The notes: a model not told the origin generated them from the sequence alone. Counted from the stretch's first letter, positions 1-8,827 are shown. The stretch: 64,000 nt of DNA from Akkermansiaceae bacterium (GCA_024233085.1 JACKQC010000004.1:275888-339887); one strand, 5' to 3'. Program-made: numbers and translations.

Positions 1-1
1 C

Positions 2-784
2 CTCGGCGCCGTCGCCGTCACCTTCACCTCCGCCCTCGGCGACGAGGAACGCCGCGCCCCCGAGCGGGAGCGCGAGCCCGCCCGAAGCCCCGAAGCCGAG
101 CGCGGCGATCGCGGAGGACGTCACCCCGAGGCCGATCAGCCCGGCCGCCGACCCGCGCCCGAAGCCGAAGCCGTCAAACCCCGACGCGCTCCCGAGGAAG
201 GCGCCCCCCGCGACGGCGATCGTCCGCGTCCCGAGGGCGTTCCCCGTGATGGCGACCGGACTCGTCCCGAGGGCGCTCCCCGCGACGGCGACCGGCCTCG
301 TCCCGAGGGCGCTCCCCGCGACGGCGACCGGCCGCGTCCCGAGGGCGCTCCCCGCGACGGCGATCGTCCGCGTCCCGAAGGCGCTCCCCGCGACGGCGAC
401 CGGCCGCGTCCCGAGGGCGCTCCCCGCGACGGCGACCGGCTGCGAAACATCGAACGCCTCCCGGATTCCGACGGGCCGCGGCCCCTGCCGAATGTCGGGA
501 TGACCCCCGAAGCCGCCATCCGCATTCGTCACCTGCACGAAGCCGCCGAGAACCTCGAGCGCGCCGGCCTTCCGAACGAAGCCCGCCAATATCGCGAGAA
601 GGCGGCCCACATGGAGGCCGAACTGCGCGCCCGCCACGCCGGCGAACCCGGCCCCGGCAACAACGAAGACCTCCGCCGCCACGCCGAGAATCTCGAACGC
701 GAAGTCGCCCGGCTCCGCGAGATGGTCGGCGACCTCCAGAACCAACTGCGGGAGCTGCAGCAGTCGCGGCGCGAGGGTCGTTGA
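2..784 (+). CDS. C-terminal part of an exported repeat and coiled-coil protein (5' end outside window)
   Basis: The frame starting at base 2 is open to TGA at 782-784, so the start lies left of the window; 260 residues are visible. The first residues (AVAVTFTSALG) look like the end of a signal peptide or membrane segment. A charged, proline-rich stretch follows, then six full copies of RDGDRPRPEGAP plus part of a seventh (visible residues about 70-147). The last ~95 residues are charged with heptad spacing (AAENLERAGL, NLEREVARLREMVGDL), which predicts a coiled coil. No catalytic motif is seen. An in-frame ATG at 500 is probably not the start because the repeat tract upstream keeps the same frame and codon use. 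Likely a periplasmic structural or surface protein; function unknown. Confidence 0.7.
   Translation, partial: LGAVAVTFTSALGDEERRAPEREREPARSPEAERGDRGGRHPEADQPGRRPAPEAEAVKPRRAPEEGAPRDGDRPRPEGVPRDGDRTRPEGAPRDGDRPRPEGAPRDGDRPRPEGAPRDGDRPRPEGAPRDGDRPRPEGAPRDGDRLRNIERLPDSDGPRPLPNVGMTPEAAIRIRHLHEAAENLERAGLPNEARQYREKAAHMEAELRARHAGEPGPGNNEDLRRHAENLEREVARLREMVGDLQNQLRELQQSRREGR
209..424 (+). repeat. 36-bp coding tandem repeat, six units
   Basis: Six units start at 209, 245, 281, 317, 353 and 389, with a partial seventh from 425. Each encodes RDGDRPRPEGAP with minor changes (V for A, T for P). Copies differ mostly at synonymous positions such as GAT/GAC and CGG/CGT, so the protein repeat is being kept while the DNA drifts. 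The unit length is a multiple of three, so copy-number change would not shift the frame. Confidence 0.9.
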
Positions 785-803
785 CCGGCTCCCGGCCCCG
801 CCC

Positions 804-844
804 GACCCAACAGGGTTGGGTCCCCGACCTAACCCTGTTAAGTC
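804..844. repeat. 41-bp double-palindrome element, copy 1
   Basis: Arm 1 is GACCCAACAGGGTTGGGTC (804-822), the spacer is CCC, and arm 2 is GACCTAACCCTGTTAAGTC (826-844). Each arm is itself a near-palindrome (8-bp stem, 3-base centre AGG or CCT), and the arms are inverted relative to each other. It lies 20 bp after the stop of the coiled-coil gene and 15 bp before the GTG start of the pectate lyase. It is the reference copy of an 11-member family in this window. Confidence 0.9.
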
Positions 845-858
845 ACTCGTTTTTTTCC

Positions 859-2376
859 GTGAAAGCCGTCTCCCTGCCGCTGTCTTTTCTCCTGGCCTGT
901 GCCCACGGCGCCTCGGCGCAACAGGCGACCCGGGAATCGGCGACGGCGGCGCTGGCGAAGGCGGTCGGCTTTTACCGCGAAAAAGTCGCTTCGCACGGCG
1001 GTTATGTTTACGTTTACAGCGGCGACCTCTCCCTGCGGGAGGCCGAGGGCATTCCCGGGCCGGACACCATCTGGATTCAGCCGCCGGGCACGCCGCTGGT
1101 CGGGCTCGCCTTTCTCGAGGCCTACCGCGCGATCGGCGACCCCGCCTGCGCGCGCGCCGCGCTCGACGCCGCGCTGGCGTTGACGCGGACGCAGCTTCAC
1201 TCCGGCGGTTGGTATTACAGCGGACACTTTGACGCCGAAGGGCGGCGCCCGTGGTTTTACCGGCTCGATCCGGACGGAAAACCCCTGCCCGACCCGACGC
1301 CCGAGGCCGACCTCGACGCGCCCACCGGCTGGAACACCACCCGCCAGGCCAAATACCGGGACAAAAACGAGACCATCCTCGACGACAATGTCACCCAGGC
1401 CGCCCTGCGCTTCCTCGTCGAAATCGACGGAGACTTGAAGGGAAAAAACGCCGAGATCCACGACGCGGCGATGCACGGCCTGACCGCCTTGTTGAACGCG
1501 CAATACCCCGCCGGCGGCTGGAGCGCGAGCTTCGACCGCTTTCCCCGAAACCCGGCCTCCGAAGCCGAGTATCCGATCGCCGACGCGAGCTATCCCGCCG
1601 ACTGGCCGCGCGAATGGCCGAAGGATTTCCGCGGCTGCTACGTCACCAACGACGAGCTGATGACCCGCTGTGTCACCACGCTGCTCAAGGCCCATGAAGT
1701 CTATGGCGCGTCGGACCCGCGCTATCTCGAGGGCTTGAGAAAGGCCGGCGATTTCCTGATCCGCGCGCAGATGCCCGATCCGCAGCCGGCCTGGGCGCAG
1801 CAATACGACGCGGAGATGAAGCCCTGCTGGAGCCGCGCCTTCGAGCCGCCGGCCATCAGCAGCCGGGAGTCGGAGGAAATCCTGCGTTCGCTGTTGGAGA
1901 TCGCGTTGGTCACCCGCGACAAGCGCTATCTGGAACCCGTCCCGAAGGCGCTCGCTTACCTGAAAAAGTCGGAACTTCCCGGCGGCAGGCTGTCGCGTTT
2001 CCACGAACTCCAGACCAACAAGCCGCTCTATTTCACCCGGGGACAGGGCGGCAAGGGTTTCGTCATGACCTATGACGACTCGCGGGTGTCGAGCAACTAC
2101 GGCTGGATCAACGAATCGCGCCTCGACGCCATCGAACGGGACTTTCGCGCCGTCTCGGCCGGCCAGAAACCCCGGCCCGAACGCGATCCCGACCTCGCCA
2201 AACACGCGGCCGAAGTCATCGCCGCCCTCGACGACCGCGGCGCCTGGACGGAGCCGGGCACCGTCCGAAACGCCGAGGGCAAGAAGACCGAGCCGCCCGG
2301 GGGAATCGTCAAATCGGAGACCTTCGTCGCCAATGTGCGGACGTTGTGCGCCTTCCTGGAGACGCTCGCGCGCTGA
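859..2376 (+). CDS. Secreted pectate lyase, polysaccharide lyase family 10-like
   Basis: About 505 residues. Predicted to cleave polygalacturonate (pectic acid) by beta-elimination outside the cytoplasm. The GTG at 859 gives a clean signal peptide (VKAVSLPLSFLLACAHGASA). Earlier in-frame starts would translate the 41-bp element at 804-844 and bury the signal peptide, so they were rejected. Family features are the all-helical fold with WPREWP (~248), the conserved QPAWAQQYD (~310-317) and the following ARG/GLU-containing RAFEPPAISSRES block (~326-338), which matches the pectic-acid lyase (PF09492) pattern. The length fits. A KDG kinase at 60542-61639 would handle the downstream product of pectin breakdown. 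Exact catalytic residues were not verified. Confidence 0.85.
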   Translation: MKAVSLPLSFLLACAHGASAQQATRESATAALAKAVGFYREKVASHGGYVYVYSGDLSLREAEGIPGPDTIWIQPPGTPLVGLAFLEAYRAIGDPACARAALDAALALTRTQLHSGGWYYSGHFDAEGRRPWFYRLDPDGKPLPDPTPEADLDAPTGWNTTRQAKYRDKNETILDDNVTQAALRFLVEIDGDLKGKNAEIHDAAMHGLTALLNAQYPAGGWSASFDRFPRNPASEAEYPIADASYPADWPREWPKDFRGCYVTNDELMTRCVTTLLKAHEVYGASDPRYLEGLRKAGDFLIRAQMPDPQPAWAQQYDAEMKPCWSRAFEPPAISSRESEEILRSLLEIALVTRDKRYLEPVPKALAYLKKSELPGGRLSRFHELQTNKPLYFTRGQGGKGFVMTYDDSRVSSNYGWINESRLDAIERDFRAVSAGQKPRPERDPDLAKHAAEVIAALDDRGAWTEPGTVRNAEGKKTEPPGGIVKSETFVANVRTLCAFLETLAR

Positions 2377-2390
2377 ATTCCAATTCCCTT

Positions 2391-2408
2391 GCAAGCGCCG
2401 GGGCTTGC
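2391..2408. terminator. Hairpin after the pectate lyase gene
   Basis: GCAAGC (2391-2396) pairs with GCTTGC (2403-2408) around a six-base loop, 14 bp after the lyase stop codon. No T-run follows, so intrinsic termination is uncertain. Confidence 0.35.
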
Positions 2409-2456
2409 GCTGACGATTAGCGCCCTTCCGGGAGGGAGGGTCCGTTTTTCGACGTC

Positions 2457-3878
2457 GTGGTATTCAGTTCGCACATCTTTGTCTTCTATTTTCTGCCGCT
2501 GGCGCTGCTGCTGTATTACGGCTCGCCGCGCGGGCTGAAGCACCTGATGCTGACGCTGGTCAGCTACGTTTTCTACGGCTGGTGGAATCCGTGGTTCACC
2601 CTCCTGATGCTCGGCTCGACGGCGATCGATTACGCCTGCGGCAAGATGATCTGCGCCGAGGGCGCCACGCCGAAACAGCAGAAGACCGGCATGATGCTCT
2701 CGGTGGTGTCGAATCTCTCGATCCTCGCCTTTTTCAAATACACGACTTTCCTGGCCGGAAACATCAGCCTTCTGGCCCAGTGGCTCGGCTTCGGACACGT
2801 CGCGCTGCCGGAGTTTTTCTACAACATCGTGCTGCCGGTCGGCATCTCGTTCTACACCTTCCAGTCGATGAGCTACTCGATCGACCTGTATCGCGGCCAC
2901 GCGGTGCCGGCGAAGAACTTCGTCGATTTCGCCTGTTACGTCTCGATGTTCCCGCAGTTGGTGGCCGGCCCGATCGTGCGCTACGGCAGCGTCGCGGACC
3001 AGTTGCAGGAGCGCGAGCACACCGTCGAGGGTTTCGTCGCGGGATTCACGCGCTTCGCCTGGGGTTTCGCGAAAAAAATCATCCTCGCCAACCCGATGGG
3101 CGCGATCGCCGACCAGTGCTTCGGCGCCGGGGAGGGCGCGCTATCTGCGCCCATGGCCTGGCTCGGCGTGATGGCCTACGCCTTCCAGATATACTACGAT
3201 TTTTCGGCTTACTCGGACATGGCCATCGGTCTGGGACGAATGTTCGGCTTCCAGTTCCCGGAAAATTTCGACTCCCCCTACAAGTCGAAGAGCATCACGG
3301 AATTCTGGCGCCGCTGGCACACCTCTCTGTCGTCGTTCCTGCGCGACTACCTCTACATCCCGCTCGGCGGAAACCGCAAGGGCACGGGCCGCACCTACGC
3401 GAACCTCCTGCTGGTGATGCTGATCGGCGGGCTCTGGCACGGCTCGCAGTGGACCTTCGTCGTCTGGGGCGCGATCCACGGGCTGATGCTGGCCTTCGAG
3501 CGATTCATGGGCCGGGACTCGTGGTACGCGAGACTCCCGAACACGGGCCGCGTGGCGCTGACGTTTGTGGTCGTGCTGTTCACCTGGGTCTTTTTCCGCG
3601 CGGAAAATTTCGAGGTCGCGACCCGTTACCTGGCCGCGATGTTCGGCCGGGGCGGCGGCGCCGATTCGGCGGCGATCCTGACCGGCTACCTGTTGCGTCC
3701 GGCGAACTACCTCTATGTCGCTCTCTGCGCCGCGATCTGCTGGGGCGCCCCCCGCAGCGCCGAACTGCTGGAGGTCATCACGCCCGCCAAGGTCGTGCTC
3801 GGGATCGTGCTCTTCGTCTTCAGCCTCGGCCTGATGTTCACCCAGGGCTTCAACCCCTTCCTCTACTTCCAATTCTGA
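2457..3878 (+). CDS. MBOAT membrane O-acyltransferase, AlgI-like
   Basis: 473 residues. A polytopic inner-membrane enzyme predicted to carry acetyl groups across the membrane for O-acetylation of an exopolysaccharide. It starts at GTG 2457; the N-terminus MVFSSHIFVFYFLPL is the usual AlgI-like beginning, and a purine-rich GGAGGGAGGG lies at 2431-2440. About ten hydrophobic segments are visible. The family signatures YIPLGGNRKG and GLWHGSQWTF are present, the second carrying the expected active-site histidine (His328). The next gene is the periplasmic AlgJ/AlgX-like partner, an arrangement typical of acetylation modules. The glycan acted on cannot be told from sequence. Confidence 0.92.
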   Translation: MVFSSHIFVFYFLPLALLLYYGSPRGLKHLMLTLVSYVFYGWWNPWFTLLMLGSTAIDYACGKMICAEGATPKQQKTGMMLSVVSNLSILAFFKYTTFLAGNISLLAQWLGFGHVALPEFFYNIVLPVGISFYTFQSMSYSIDLYRGHAVPAKNFVDFACYVSMFPQLVAGPIVRYGSVADQLQEREHTVEGFVAGFTRFAWGFAKKIILANPMGAIADQCFGAGEGALSAPMAWLGVMAYAFQIYYDFSAYSDMAIGLGRMFGFQFPENFDSPYKSKSITEFWRRWHTSLSSFLRDYLYIPLGGNRKGTGRTYANLLLVMLIGGLWHGSQWTFVVWGAIHGLMLAFERFMGRDSWYARLPNTGRVALTFVVVLFTWVFFRAENFEVATRYLAAMFGRGGGADSAAILTGYLLRPANYLYVALCAAICWGAPRSAELLEVITPAKVVLGIVLFVFSLGLMFTQGFNPFLYFQF

Positions 3879-3909
3879 ACCGCGAATGAACACGAATTTT
3901 CACGAATTC
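3879..3909. repeat. Short dispersed repeat resembling 38346-38364
   Basis: CGCGAATGAACACGAATTT at 3881-3899 is matched 18 of 19 by 38346-38364. It continues with a second CACGAATT (3901-3908), so it holds two tandem CACGAATT motifs. It fills the gap between the AlgI-like and AlgJ-like genes. Confidence 0.5.
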
Positions 3910-3926
3910 TTTTCTCCGTTCGTCCG

Positions 3927-5756
3927 ATGGCGATTCTGAAAACCGAATCCCTGAAAACTTCCCCAACTTCCCCCATGGAAAACCCCTACGAGAAATACGG
4001 CGCGCATCGCTGCGAAATCCGGCTGGGACATGGCCTGTCCTGGGCGCTGACCTTCGTGTTTCTCCTCATTTGCACGCTCGCGCCTTTCTGGCGAAATGTG
4101 CGGGAGCTTTTCCGCGGCCCCAACGGCTGGACGCCGATTGTCGAGCTGTTCCGTTACGATCCGGATCCGGAAAACACGCTTTACCAGCACCTCCGCGCCG
4201 CCGAAAGCCAGATCGAGGACGCGCCCTATACCGCCGCGCCGCGACGGTGGCTCCAGTGGTCGCTGACCGCCGGCCTCCGCGAGGGCAACCGCAAGGCCGC
4301 CATCGGCCGCGACGGCTGGCTCTATTTCCGCCCGGCCATCGACGCCATCACCGGTTACGGCCCGCTGAAGCCGGAGCCCGACACCGTCGCCAAGGACCCG
4401 AACCGCGAACCGTGGTCCGGACCGCTCGACGCGATCCTGAAGTTCAACGATCAGGTCAACGGTTATGGCGCCGAGCTGATCCTGGTGCCGATTCCGGTCA
4501 AGCCGATGATTTACCCCGAAAATCTCGCCGGCAGCGCCGCCGACCACCCCATCCGCCATCGTGACGCGGCGGCGTTTTACGACCAACTGAAAGCGCGCGG
4601 TGTCGAAGTGCTCGACCTGGCCGACGCCATGCGGACGATGAAGGCGGCCGACGCGATGGAAGGCCCCGTTTTCCTGAAACAGGACACCCACTGGACGCCG
4701 CGCGGGATGCGGGCGAGCGCGAAATTCGTCGCCGACGCTCTGAAAACCCGCCCGTGGTGGAAGGAAGCCGCCGCGAGCGCCGATCCGGCGCGCTTTTCCG
4801 CCGCGGCGCCCATCGACCTCGCCTCCGAGGGCGATCTGGTGGAAAAACTCGACCTCCCGGAAAGCGCGCCGGTTTTCCCGGGCGAATCAGCCACCGTCAC
4901 ACCGATCGCCGACGCCAAAAATCCCGGCGGCATGTCCGTGTTCGACACCGCTTCGCCCCTCGCGCTGCTCGGGGACAGTTTCGCGAATATTTACCACCAG
5001 GAGTCGATGAAGTGGGGGACGAACGCCGGCTTCGCCGAAACCCTGTCGCTCGAACTTGGCCTCCCGCTCGACACCATCGCGCAGAATGGCCAGGCCTCGA
5101 CCGGCGTTCGCAAGACGCTCGCCACCCGACCCGGCGCGGTGACTTTGATGAAGCGAAAAAAGGCCGTCATTTGGGCCATCGCCGAGCGCGATCTGTTCCT
5201 CTCCGAAACCGTGGCGCGGCAGGAGAACATCCGCTGGGACGCGGTCGAGTTTCAGGACACGGCGCTTCCCGAGCCCCCGCCCGGCGACGCCCCGAAGGAG
5301 ATCGTGGTCGAGGCGAAGCTGCTGCGAAAGTCGCCCTTCCAGAACCCGAAGACCGCCCCCTACGACGCGTCCCTCTACGCCGCGGACTACGAGATACTCA
5401 ATGTTCTGGAGGGCGCCTACGAACCGCAACAGGCGCTCGTGTTTCACTGGGCCTTCAAAAATCGCGAACGCCTGCCGTCGGCCAACTACCGCGTGGGCTC
5501 GACCCAGAAACTGACGCTGGTGCCGCTCGACACCCAGACCGACCTGCGCGCCGTCAATCAGGCGAACGACTCCGAGCTGTTCGAGACTCCGTTGTTCGCG
5601 ACCGAGGTGGAGGCGGGCGCCCTTCCCGAGGACGCCGAGCAAAAAGCCGCGCGCATCGCCTCGATCGCCACCGGGGGGCTGGCGACGTTGCTGGCGATGG
5701 CGCTGGCCTTCGTTTTTCGCCGGAAAAAGGCGCTGCGGGCGTCGCGGGCGGGCTGA
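3927..5756 (+). CDS. AlgJ/AlgX-like SGNH acetyltransferase, membrane anchored
   Basis: 609 residues from ATG 3927; ATG 3975 (MENPYEKYG) is an equally plausible start giving 593. Predicted periplasmic O-acetyltransferase that receives acetyl groups from the MBOAT protein encoded just upstream. An N-terminal membrane helix (LSWALTFVFLLICTLAPF) is followed by the ALGX-type SGNH domain. The catalytic set can be read as Asp253-Thr-His255 (DTHWTP) and nucleophile Ser351 (GDSF). A second helix near the C-terminus (GGLATLLAMALAFVFRR) would tether both ends, which is unusual for AlgJ and AlgX themselves but common in verrucomicrobial relatives. The region between Ser351 and the C-terminal helix is an extra domain of unknown role. 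Confidence 0.85.
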   Translation: MAILKTESLKTSPTSPMENPYEKYGAHRCEIRLGHGLSWALTFVFLLICTLAPFWRNVRELFRGPNGWTPIVELFRYDPDPENTLYQHLRAAESQIEDAPYTAAPRRWLQWSLTAGLREGNRKAAIGRDGWLYFRPAIDAITGYGPLKPEPDTVAKDPNREPWSGPLDAILKFNDQVNGYGAELILVPIPVKPMIYPENLAGSAADHPIRHRDAAAFYDQLKARGVEVLDLADAMRTMKAADAMEGPVFLKQDTHWTPRGMRASAKFVADALKTRPWWKEAAASADPARFSAAAPIDLASEGDLVEKLDLPESAPVFPGESATVTPIADAKNPGGMSVFDTASPLALLGDSFANIYHQESMKWGTNAGFAETLSLELGLPLDTIAQNGQASTGVRKTLATRPGAVTLMKRKKAVIWAIAERDLFLSETVARQENIRWDAVEFQDTALPEPPPGDAPKEIVVEAKLLRKSPFQNPKTAPYDASLYAADYEILNVLEGAYEPQQALVFHWAFKNRERLPSANYRVGSTQKLTLVPLDTQTDLRAVNQANDSELFETPLFATEVEAGALPEDAEQKAARIASIATGGLATLLAMALAFVFRRKKALRASRAG

Positions 5757-5769
5757 CCCACCACTCGCG

Positions 5770-6165
5770 TCACGCCGTTTCGTCGAGCGATTCGCAGAAG
5801 GCGCGAAACTCTCGTTCCTCGCCCTCGTTGGCGACCCCGGCCACGATGTGTCCGGCGAGACTGCGGACGACGAAGGCCTGATCGAGCGCAAGCGGAAGCG
5901 TCCCGACCACATCGCGGATGATCGCCGTGAACGTGTTGCCATTGTAAAAGCAAAAGGGCGCCATCTGATGGCATTGGCGGCACAATTGAACCGCGTCCTG
6001 CAGTGTCATGGGCTCCCCATGCCAGCTTTCCCAAAGCGCTTTGGTTTCGTCGTGTCCGTCGGAAGTCGGCTTGTGCAACGCGTTTTTCGCCTGGCAAAGA
6101 AGCCGGTTTTGCGCGGTTACAAATTCCCAAGAATACTCAGAAAGCCAAGGACGCGAATTGGGCAT
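5770..6165 (-). CDS. Conserved-looking hypothetical protein (131 aa)
   Basis: 131 residues from ATG at 6165. No family recognised. It has a CRQCHQ motif mid-protein, a hydrophobic stretch around VVGTLPLALDQAFVVRSLAGHIVAGV, and an acidic end. CxxCH would bind heme c if exported, but no signal peptide is seen, so heme binding is unlikely. It follows the 67-aa gene by 3 bp on the same strand, so the two are probably one transcript. Base composition is less GC-rich than the neighbours. Confidence 0.6.
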   Translation of the reverse strand: MPNSRPWLSEYSWEFVTAQNRLLCQAKNALHKPTSDGHDETKALWESWHGEPMTLQDAVQLCRQCHQMAPFCFYNGNTFTAIIRDVVGTLPLALDQAFVVRSLAGHIVAGVANEGEEREFRAFCESLDETA

Positions 6166-6168
6166 CTT

Positions 6169-6372
6169 TCACTTTTTTCTCTTTTTCGCGGACTCGGATT
6201 CCTTGATCCGCTTCAATTCCCCGACCCCGGCGCTCTTCAGGAATCCCTTTCCGGTTTTGGCGTAAACCGGCTCGGCAGAGAAGCGATCCTGAATTTCGAG
6301 GGCATCCGCAAGAACTCTGCGAAATACCGGATCCTCCAGCAACTTCGGATCGATCTTCGTTTCGTCGGCCAT
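6169..6372 (-). CDS. Small hypothetical protein (67 aa), first gene of a two-gene operon
   Basis: The start chosen is ATG 6372 (MADETKIDPK). An upstream TTG at 6429 would run through the 41-bp element and is rejected. The protein is soluble and helical with a lysine-rich end (ESESAKKRKK). The small first gene with a larger partner 3 bp later resembles the layout of toxin-antitoxin or chaperone-client pairs, but neither protein matches a family I know. Confidence 0.6.
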   Translation of the reverse strand: MADETKIDPKLLEDPVFRRVLADALEIQDRFSAEPVYAKTGKGFLKSAGVGELKRIKESESAKKRKK

Positions 6373-6422
6373 GTGGGCAACATACCGCCATCCCCGCTCG
6401 CGGGCAAGACGGCACGACGGTT

Positions 6423-6463
6423 CGTCCAACAGGGTTGAGTCATCGACCCGACCCTGTTGGGTG
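6423..6463. repeat. 41-bp double-palindrome element, copy 2
   Basis: Arms at 6423-6441 and 6445-6463 with spacer ATC. Outer bases of arm 1 are degenerate (CGT for GAC) and arm 2 ends GTG for GTC. It lies in the gap between divergent genes starting at 6372 (minus) and 6525 (plus), one of the few copies not at a gene end. Confidence 0.85.
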
Positions 6464-6524
6464 GGAGATCGGAGCCGGATTCGCGCGCTTTACTTTTCTT
6501 CGGAACCTCCGCACTACTATCGCC

Positions 6525-7604
6525 ATGCTCACCTTCGACGCGCACCTCGACCTCAGCATGAACGCCATCGAGTGGAACCGGGATCTCCGCATGCCGGTGC
6601 CGAAAATCCGCGAGCTGGAGGCGGGCCTGACCGACAAAAAGGGACGCGGGCTCGGCACGACGGCGTTTCCGGAAATGCGCGCGGGCCACATCGGCGTCTG
6701 CGTCGCGACCCAGATCGGCGGCTGCATGAAGCCGCGCGCCTTCGTCGCCTGCTGGGAGTCGCCGCCGCAGGCCTGGGCGATGACGCGGGCCCAACTCGCC
6801 TGGTATCGGGTGATGGAGGAACTCGGCGAGATGCGCATGATCCGCAACCGTGCCGAACTCGAAGCCCATCTGGAGACGTGGGCCGACCCGGTCGCCGCGG
6901 CCGCGCGCGGCGAGGCGATCGGTTACATCCTCAGCCTCGAGGGAGCGGACTCGATCGTGACGCTCGACTACCTCGAGCGGGCGTGGGATTCCGGGCTCCG
7001 GGCGCTGGGACCGGCGCATTACGGAGCGGGCCGCTACGCGATGGGCCACGATCAGGTCGGCGGTCTGAAGCCGGAGGGCCGCGATCTGGTCCGCGAAATG
7101 GACCGGCTCGGGATGATCCTCGACGCGACACACCTGTGCGACGACAGCTTTTGGGAGGCGCTCGACCTTTTCTCCGGCCGCGTCTGGGCGAGCCATTCGA
7201 ACTGCCGATCGCTGGTGCCGGACGTGCGGCAATTCTCCGATGAGCAAATTCGCGCGCTCATCGAGCGGGACGCGGTGATCGGCGCGGTTTTTGACGCCTG
7301 GATGGTGGTGCCGGGCTGGATTCGCGGGCGGACGACGCCGGAAACCTCGGAGGCGACGATCGACCGCGTCGTGGATCACATCGACCACATCTGCCAACTC
7401 GCCGGGAACGCCCGGCACTGCGGCATCGGGACGGACCTCGACGGCGGCTTCGGCACAGAGCAGTGCCCGAAAGACCTCGACACCATCGCCGACGTGCGAT
7501 CGGTCGCCGGGAAACTGCGCGACCGCGGCTACGAAGAGGAGGACATCGCCGGCATCATGCACGGCAATTACCTGCGCCTGCTGCGGGAAGCGTGGGCGGA
7601 GTAG
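6525..7604 (+). CDS. Membrane dipeptidase-type metallopeptidase, family M19
   Basis: 359 residues from ATG 6525. A binuclear zinc hydrolase of the renal dipeptidase family that splits dipeptides, including some with D-amino acids. The metal and catalytic set is intact and ordered as in the family: His7 and Asp9 (DAHLDLS), bridging Glu139 (SLEGAD), His203 (ATHLCDD), His224 (SHSN) and Asp304 (GTDLDGG). There is no signal peptide, so the enzyme is probably cytoplasmic. A -10-like TACTAT (6515-6520) sits four bases before the ATG. It stands alone, between the divergent unknown operon and convergent genes on the other strand. Confidence 0.92.
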   Translation: MLTFDAHLDLSMNAIEWNRDLRMPVPKIRELEAGLTDKKGRGLGTTAFPEMRAGHIGVCVATQIGGCMKPRAFVACWESPPQAWAMTRAQLAWYRVMEELGEMRMIRNRAELEAHLETWADPVAAAARGEAIGYILSLEGADSIVTLDYLERAWDSGLRALGPAHYGAGRYAMGHDQVGGLKPEGRDLVREMDRLGMILDATHLCDDSFWEALDLFSGRVWASHSNCRSLVPDVRQFSDEQIRALIERDAVIGAVFDAWMVVPGWIRGRTTPETSEATIDRVVDHIDHICQLAGNARHCGIGTDLDGGFGTEQCPKDLDTIADVRSVAGKLRDRGYEEEDIAGIMHGNYLRLLREAWAE

Positions 7605-7660
7605 GCGTTCGCCCGCGGAAAACCGGCGCCACGAGTCGCGGCTCGCCGGTCCCCGTCAAC

Positions 7661-8020
7661 TCAGTGGTGCGAATGCCCGGCGGTCTCGTTTTTCGAGACG
7701 AAGGGGAGGATGGCGCCGGCGGCGAAAATCGCCATGAAGACCGTCTTCAGCAGGCTGGCGAGAAGCGGCGCGTGACCGGTCCAGCTTTCGAGGGTGAAAA
7801 CGGCGAGCGTCACCGCCAGCAACACCGCGCCGACCGATCCGGTGGTGTTGATCGTCTTGTCCGACACCGGCAGGCAGCCCATGATGGCGAACACCACCAC
7901 GAACGCGAGAACGAACAGCAGCAAGGGCAGCGGGTTGCCGTAGGCGGCGCGCAGGGCGCACTCCGCCAGGGCCCAGGACATGCCGCAAACGTAGAAAAAG
8001 CCGAGAGTGAGGGAATTCAT
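7661..8020 (-). CDS. Small integral membrane protein, unknown
   Basis: 119 residues with about four hydrophobic segments (N-terminal TLGFFYVCGMSWALAECAL; LPLLLFVLAFVVVFAIMG; VGAVLLAVTLAVFTL; LLKTVFMAIFAAGAILPF) and a histidine-rich end (ETAGHSHH). No family recognised. The C-terminal HSHH could bind a metal, which is inference only. It lies 84 bp downstream of the next minus-strand gene and may be cotranscribed with it. Confidence 0.6.
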   Translation of the reverse strand: MNSLTLGFFYVCGMSWALAECALRAAYGNPLPLLLFVLAFVVVFAIMGCLPVSDKTINTTGSVGAVLLAVTLAVFTLESWTGHAPLLASLLKTVFMAIFAAGAILPFVSKNETAGHSHH

Positions 8021-8104
8021 GAGGCGGCAACTAAGGGACCGCGCGGGGAAAGAATCAAGCGGCTTTTCGGCCCCTTTGGCCCGGGCAAAGCGCCCGACCC
8101 ATCG

Positions 8105-8791
8105 TCACCGGGCGGGCGCCGCCATCGCCGGATTCGGCGCGGGCTGTGGATTGTTGTTCTTGCCGCGCAGGTTCGCGATACCGTTCCCGATCTTGTCCGT
8201 CAGGCGGGTGAACAGGCCGGGCCCTTCGTTGACCTGGGAGTAGTCGCGCGTGCCGGGCCGATGCCAGACCGCCCGCAGCGTTTCCCCGGTCACAGCCGAC
8301 ACGTAGAGGGCGCCGACGATGGCTTTTTCCTGATCGATCAGATTCAGCACCCAGACCGGTTCGTTCCGCAGATCGCGACAGCGAAGCTGGTAATGAATCG
8401 AATCGAAACCGATCCCGGCCCGGCGCGCCGCGACCTCGGCGATGACAAAGGCGCGGTCGGAGTCGATCTTGAGACTCCCCATCGACAGCGGGATATAGGG
8501 GAGATCCTGCTCGGGATCGCGCTCGAAGTGCCGCTCCGCCACCACGCGGCCCTGGCGCACCACGTATTCGTGAAGCAGCGCGGGCGCCTGAGGATCGACC
8601 GTGAGCACCAGCCACTGCACCGGCTGGTCCTGACCGTAAAAGCCGACCATTCCCACCACGCGGGAAAGCTCGCGCTGACCGCGCTCGACCCCGAAGGATC
8701 GCAGACTGGAAATGGCGGTGAAACGCTCCGACGCGAAAACCGCAACGGTCATCAAGGCCAGAATTCCGATGGAGAGTAGTGGTCTCTTCAT
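8105..8791 (-). CDS. Hypothetical exported protein (228 aa)
   Basis: An N-terminal hydrophobic segment (LLSIGILALMTVAVFA) indicates export or anchoring. The remainder is a mixed alpha/beta domain followed by a low-complexity asparagine/proline/alanine tail (NNNPQPAPNPAMAAPAR). No family recognised. A good sigma-70-type promoter lies 37 to 65 bases upstream at 8828-8856, so the gene appears to have its own transcript. Confidence 0.6.
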   Translation of the reverse strand: MKRPLLSIGILALMTVAVFASERFTAISSLRSFGVERGQRELSRVVGMVGFYGQDQPVQWLVLTVDPQAPALLHEYVVRQGRVVAERHFERDPEQDLPYIPLSMGSLKIDSDRAFVIAEVAARRAGIGFDSIHYQLRCRDLRNEPVWVLNLIDQEKAIVGALYVSAVTGETLRAVWHRPGTRDYSQVNEGPGLFTRLTDKIGNGIANLRGKNNNPQPAPNPAMAAPAR

Positions 8792-8827
8792 GGCGGGGAA
8801 AAAGGAAAAATTTAAGGAGCCGGGATA

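Noticed and set aside
209..424. CRISPR-like array
   Set aside because: Units are contiguous, coding and without spacers.
781..858. TTG 781 start of the pectate lyase
   Set aside because: It would translate the 41-bp element and place the signal peptide 26 residues inside the protein. GTG 859 gives a normal signal peptide.
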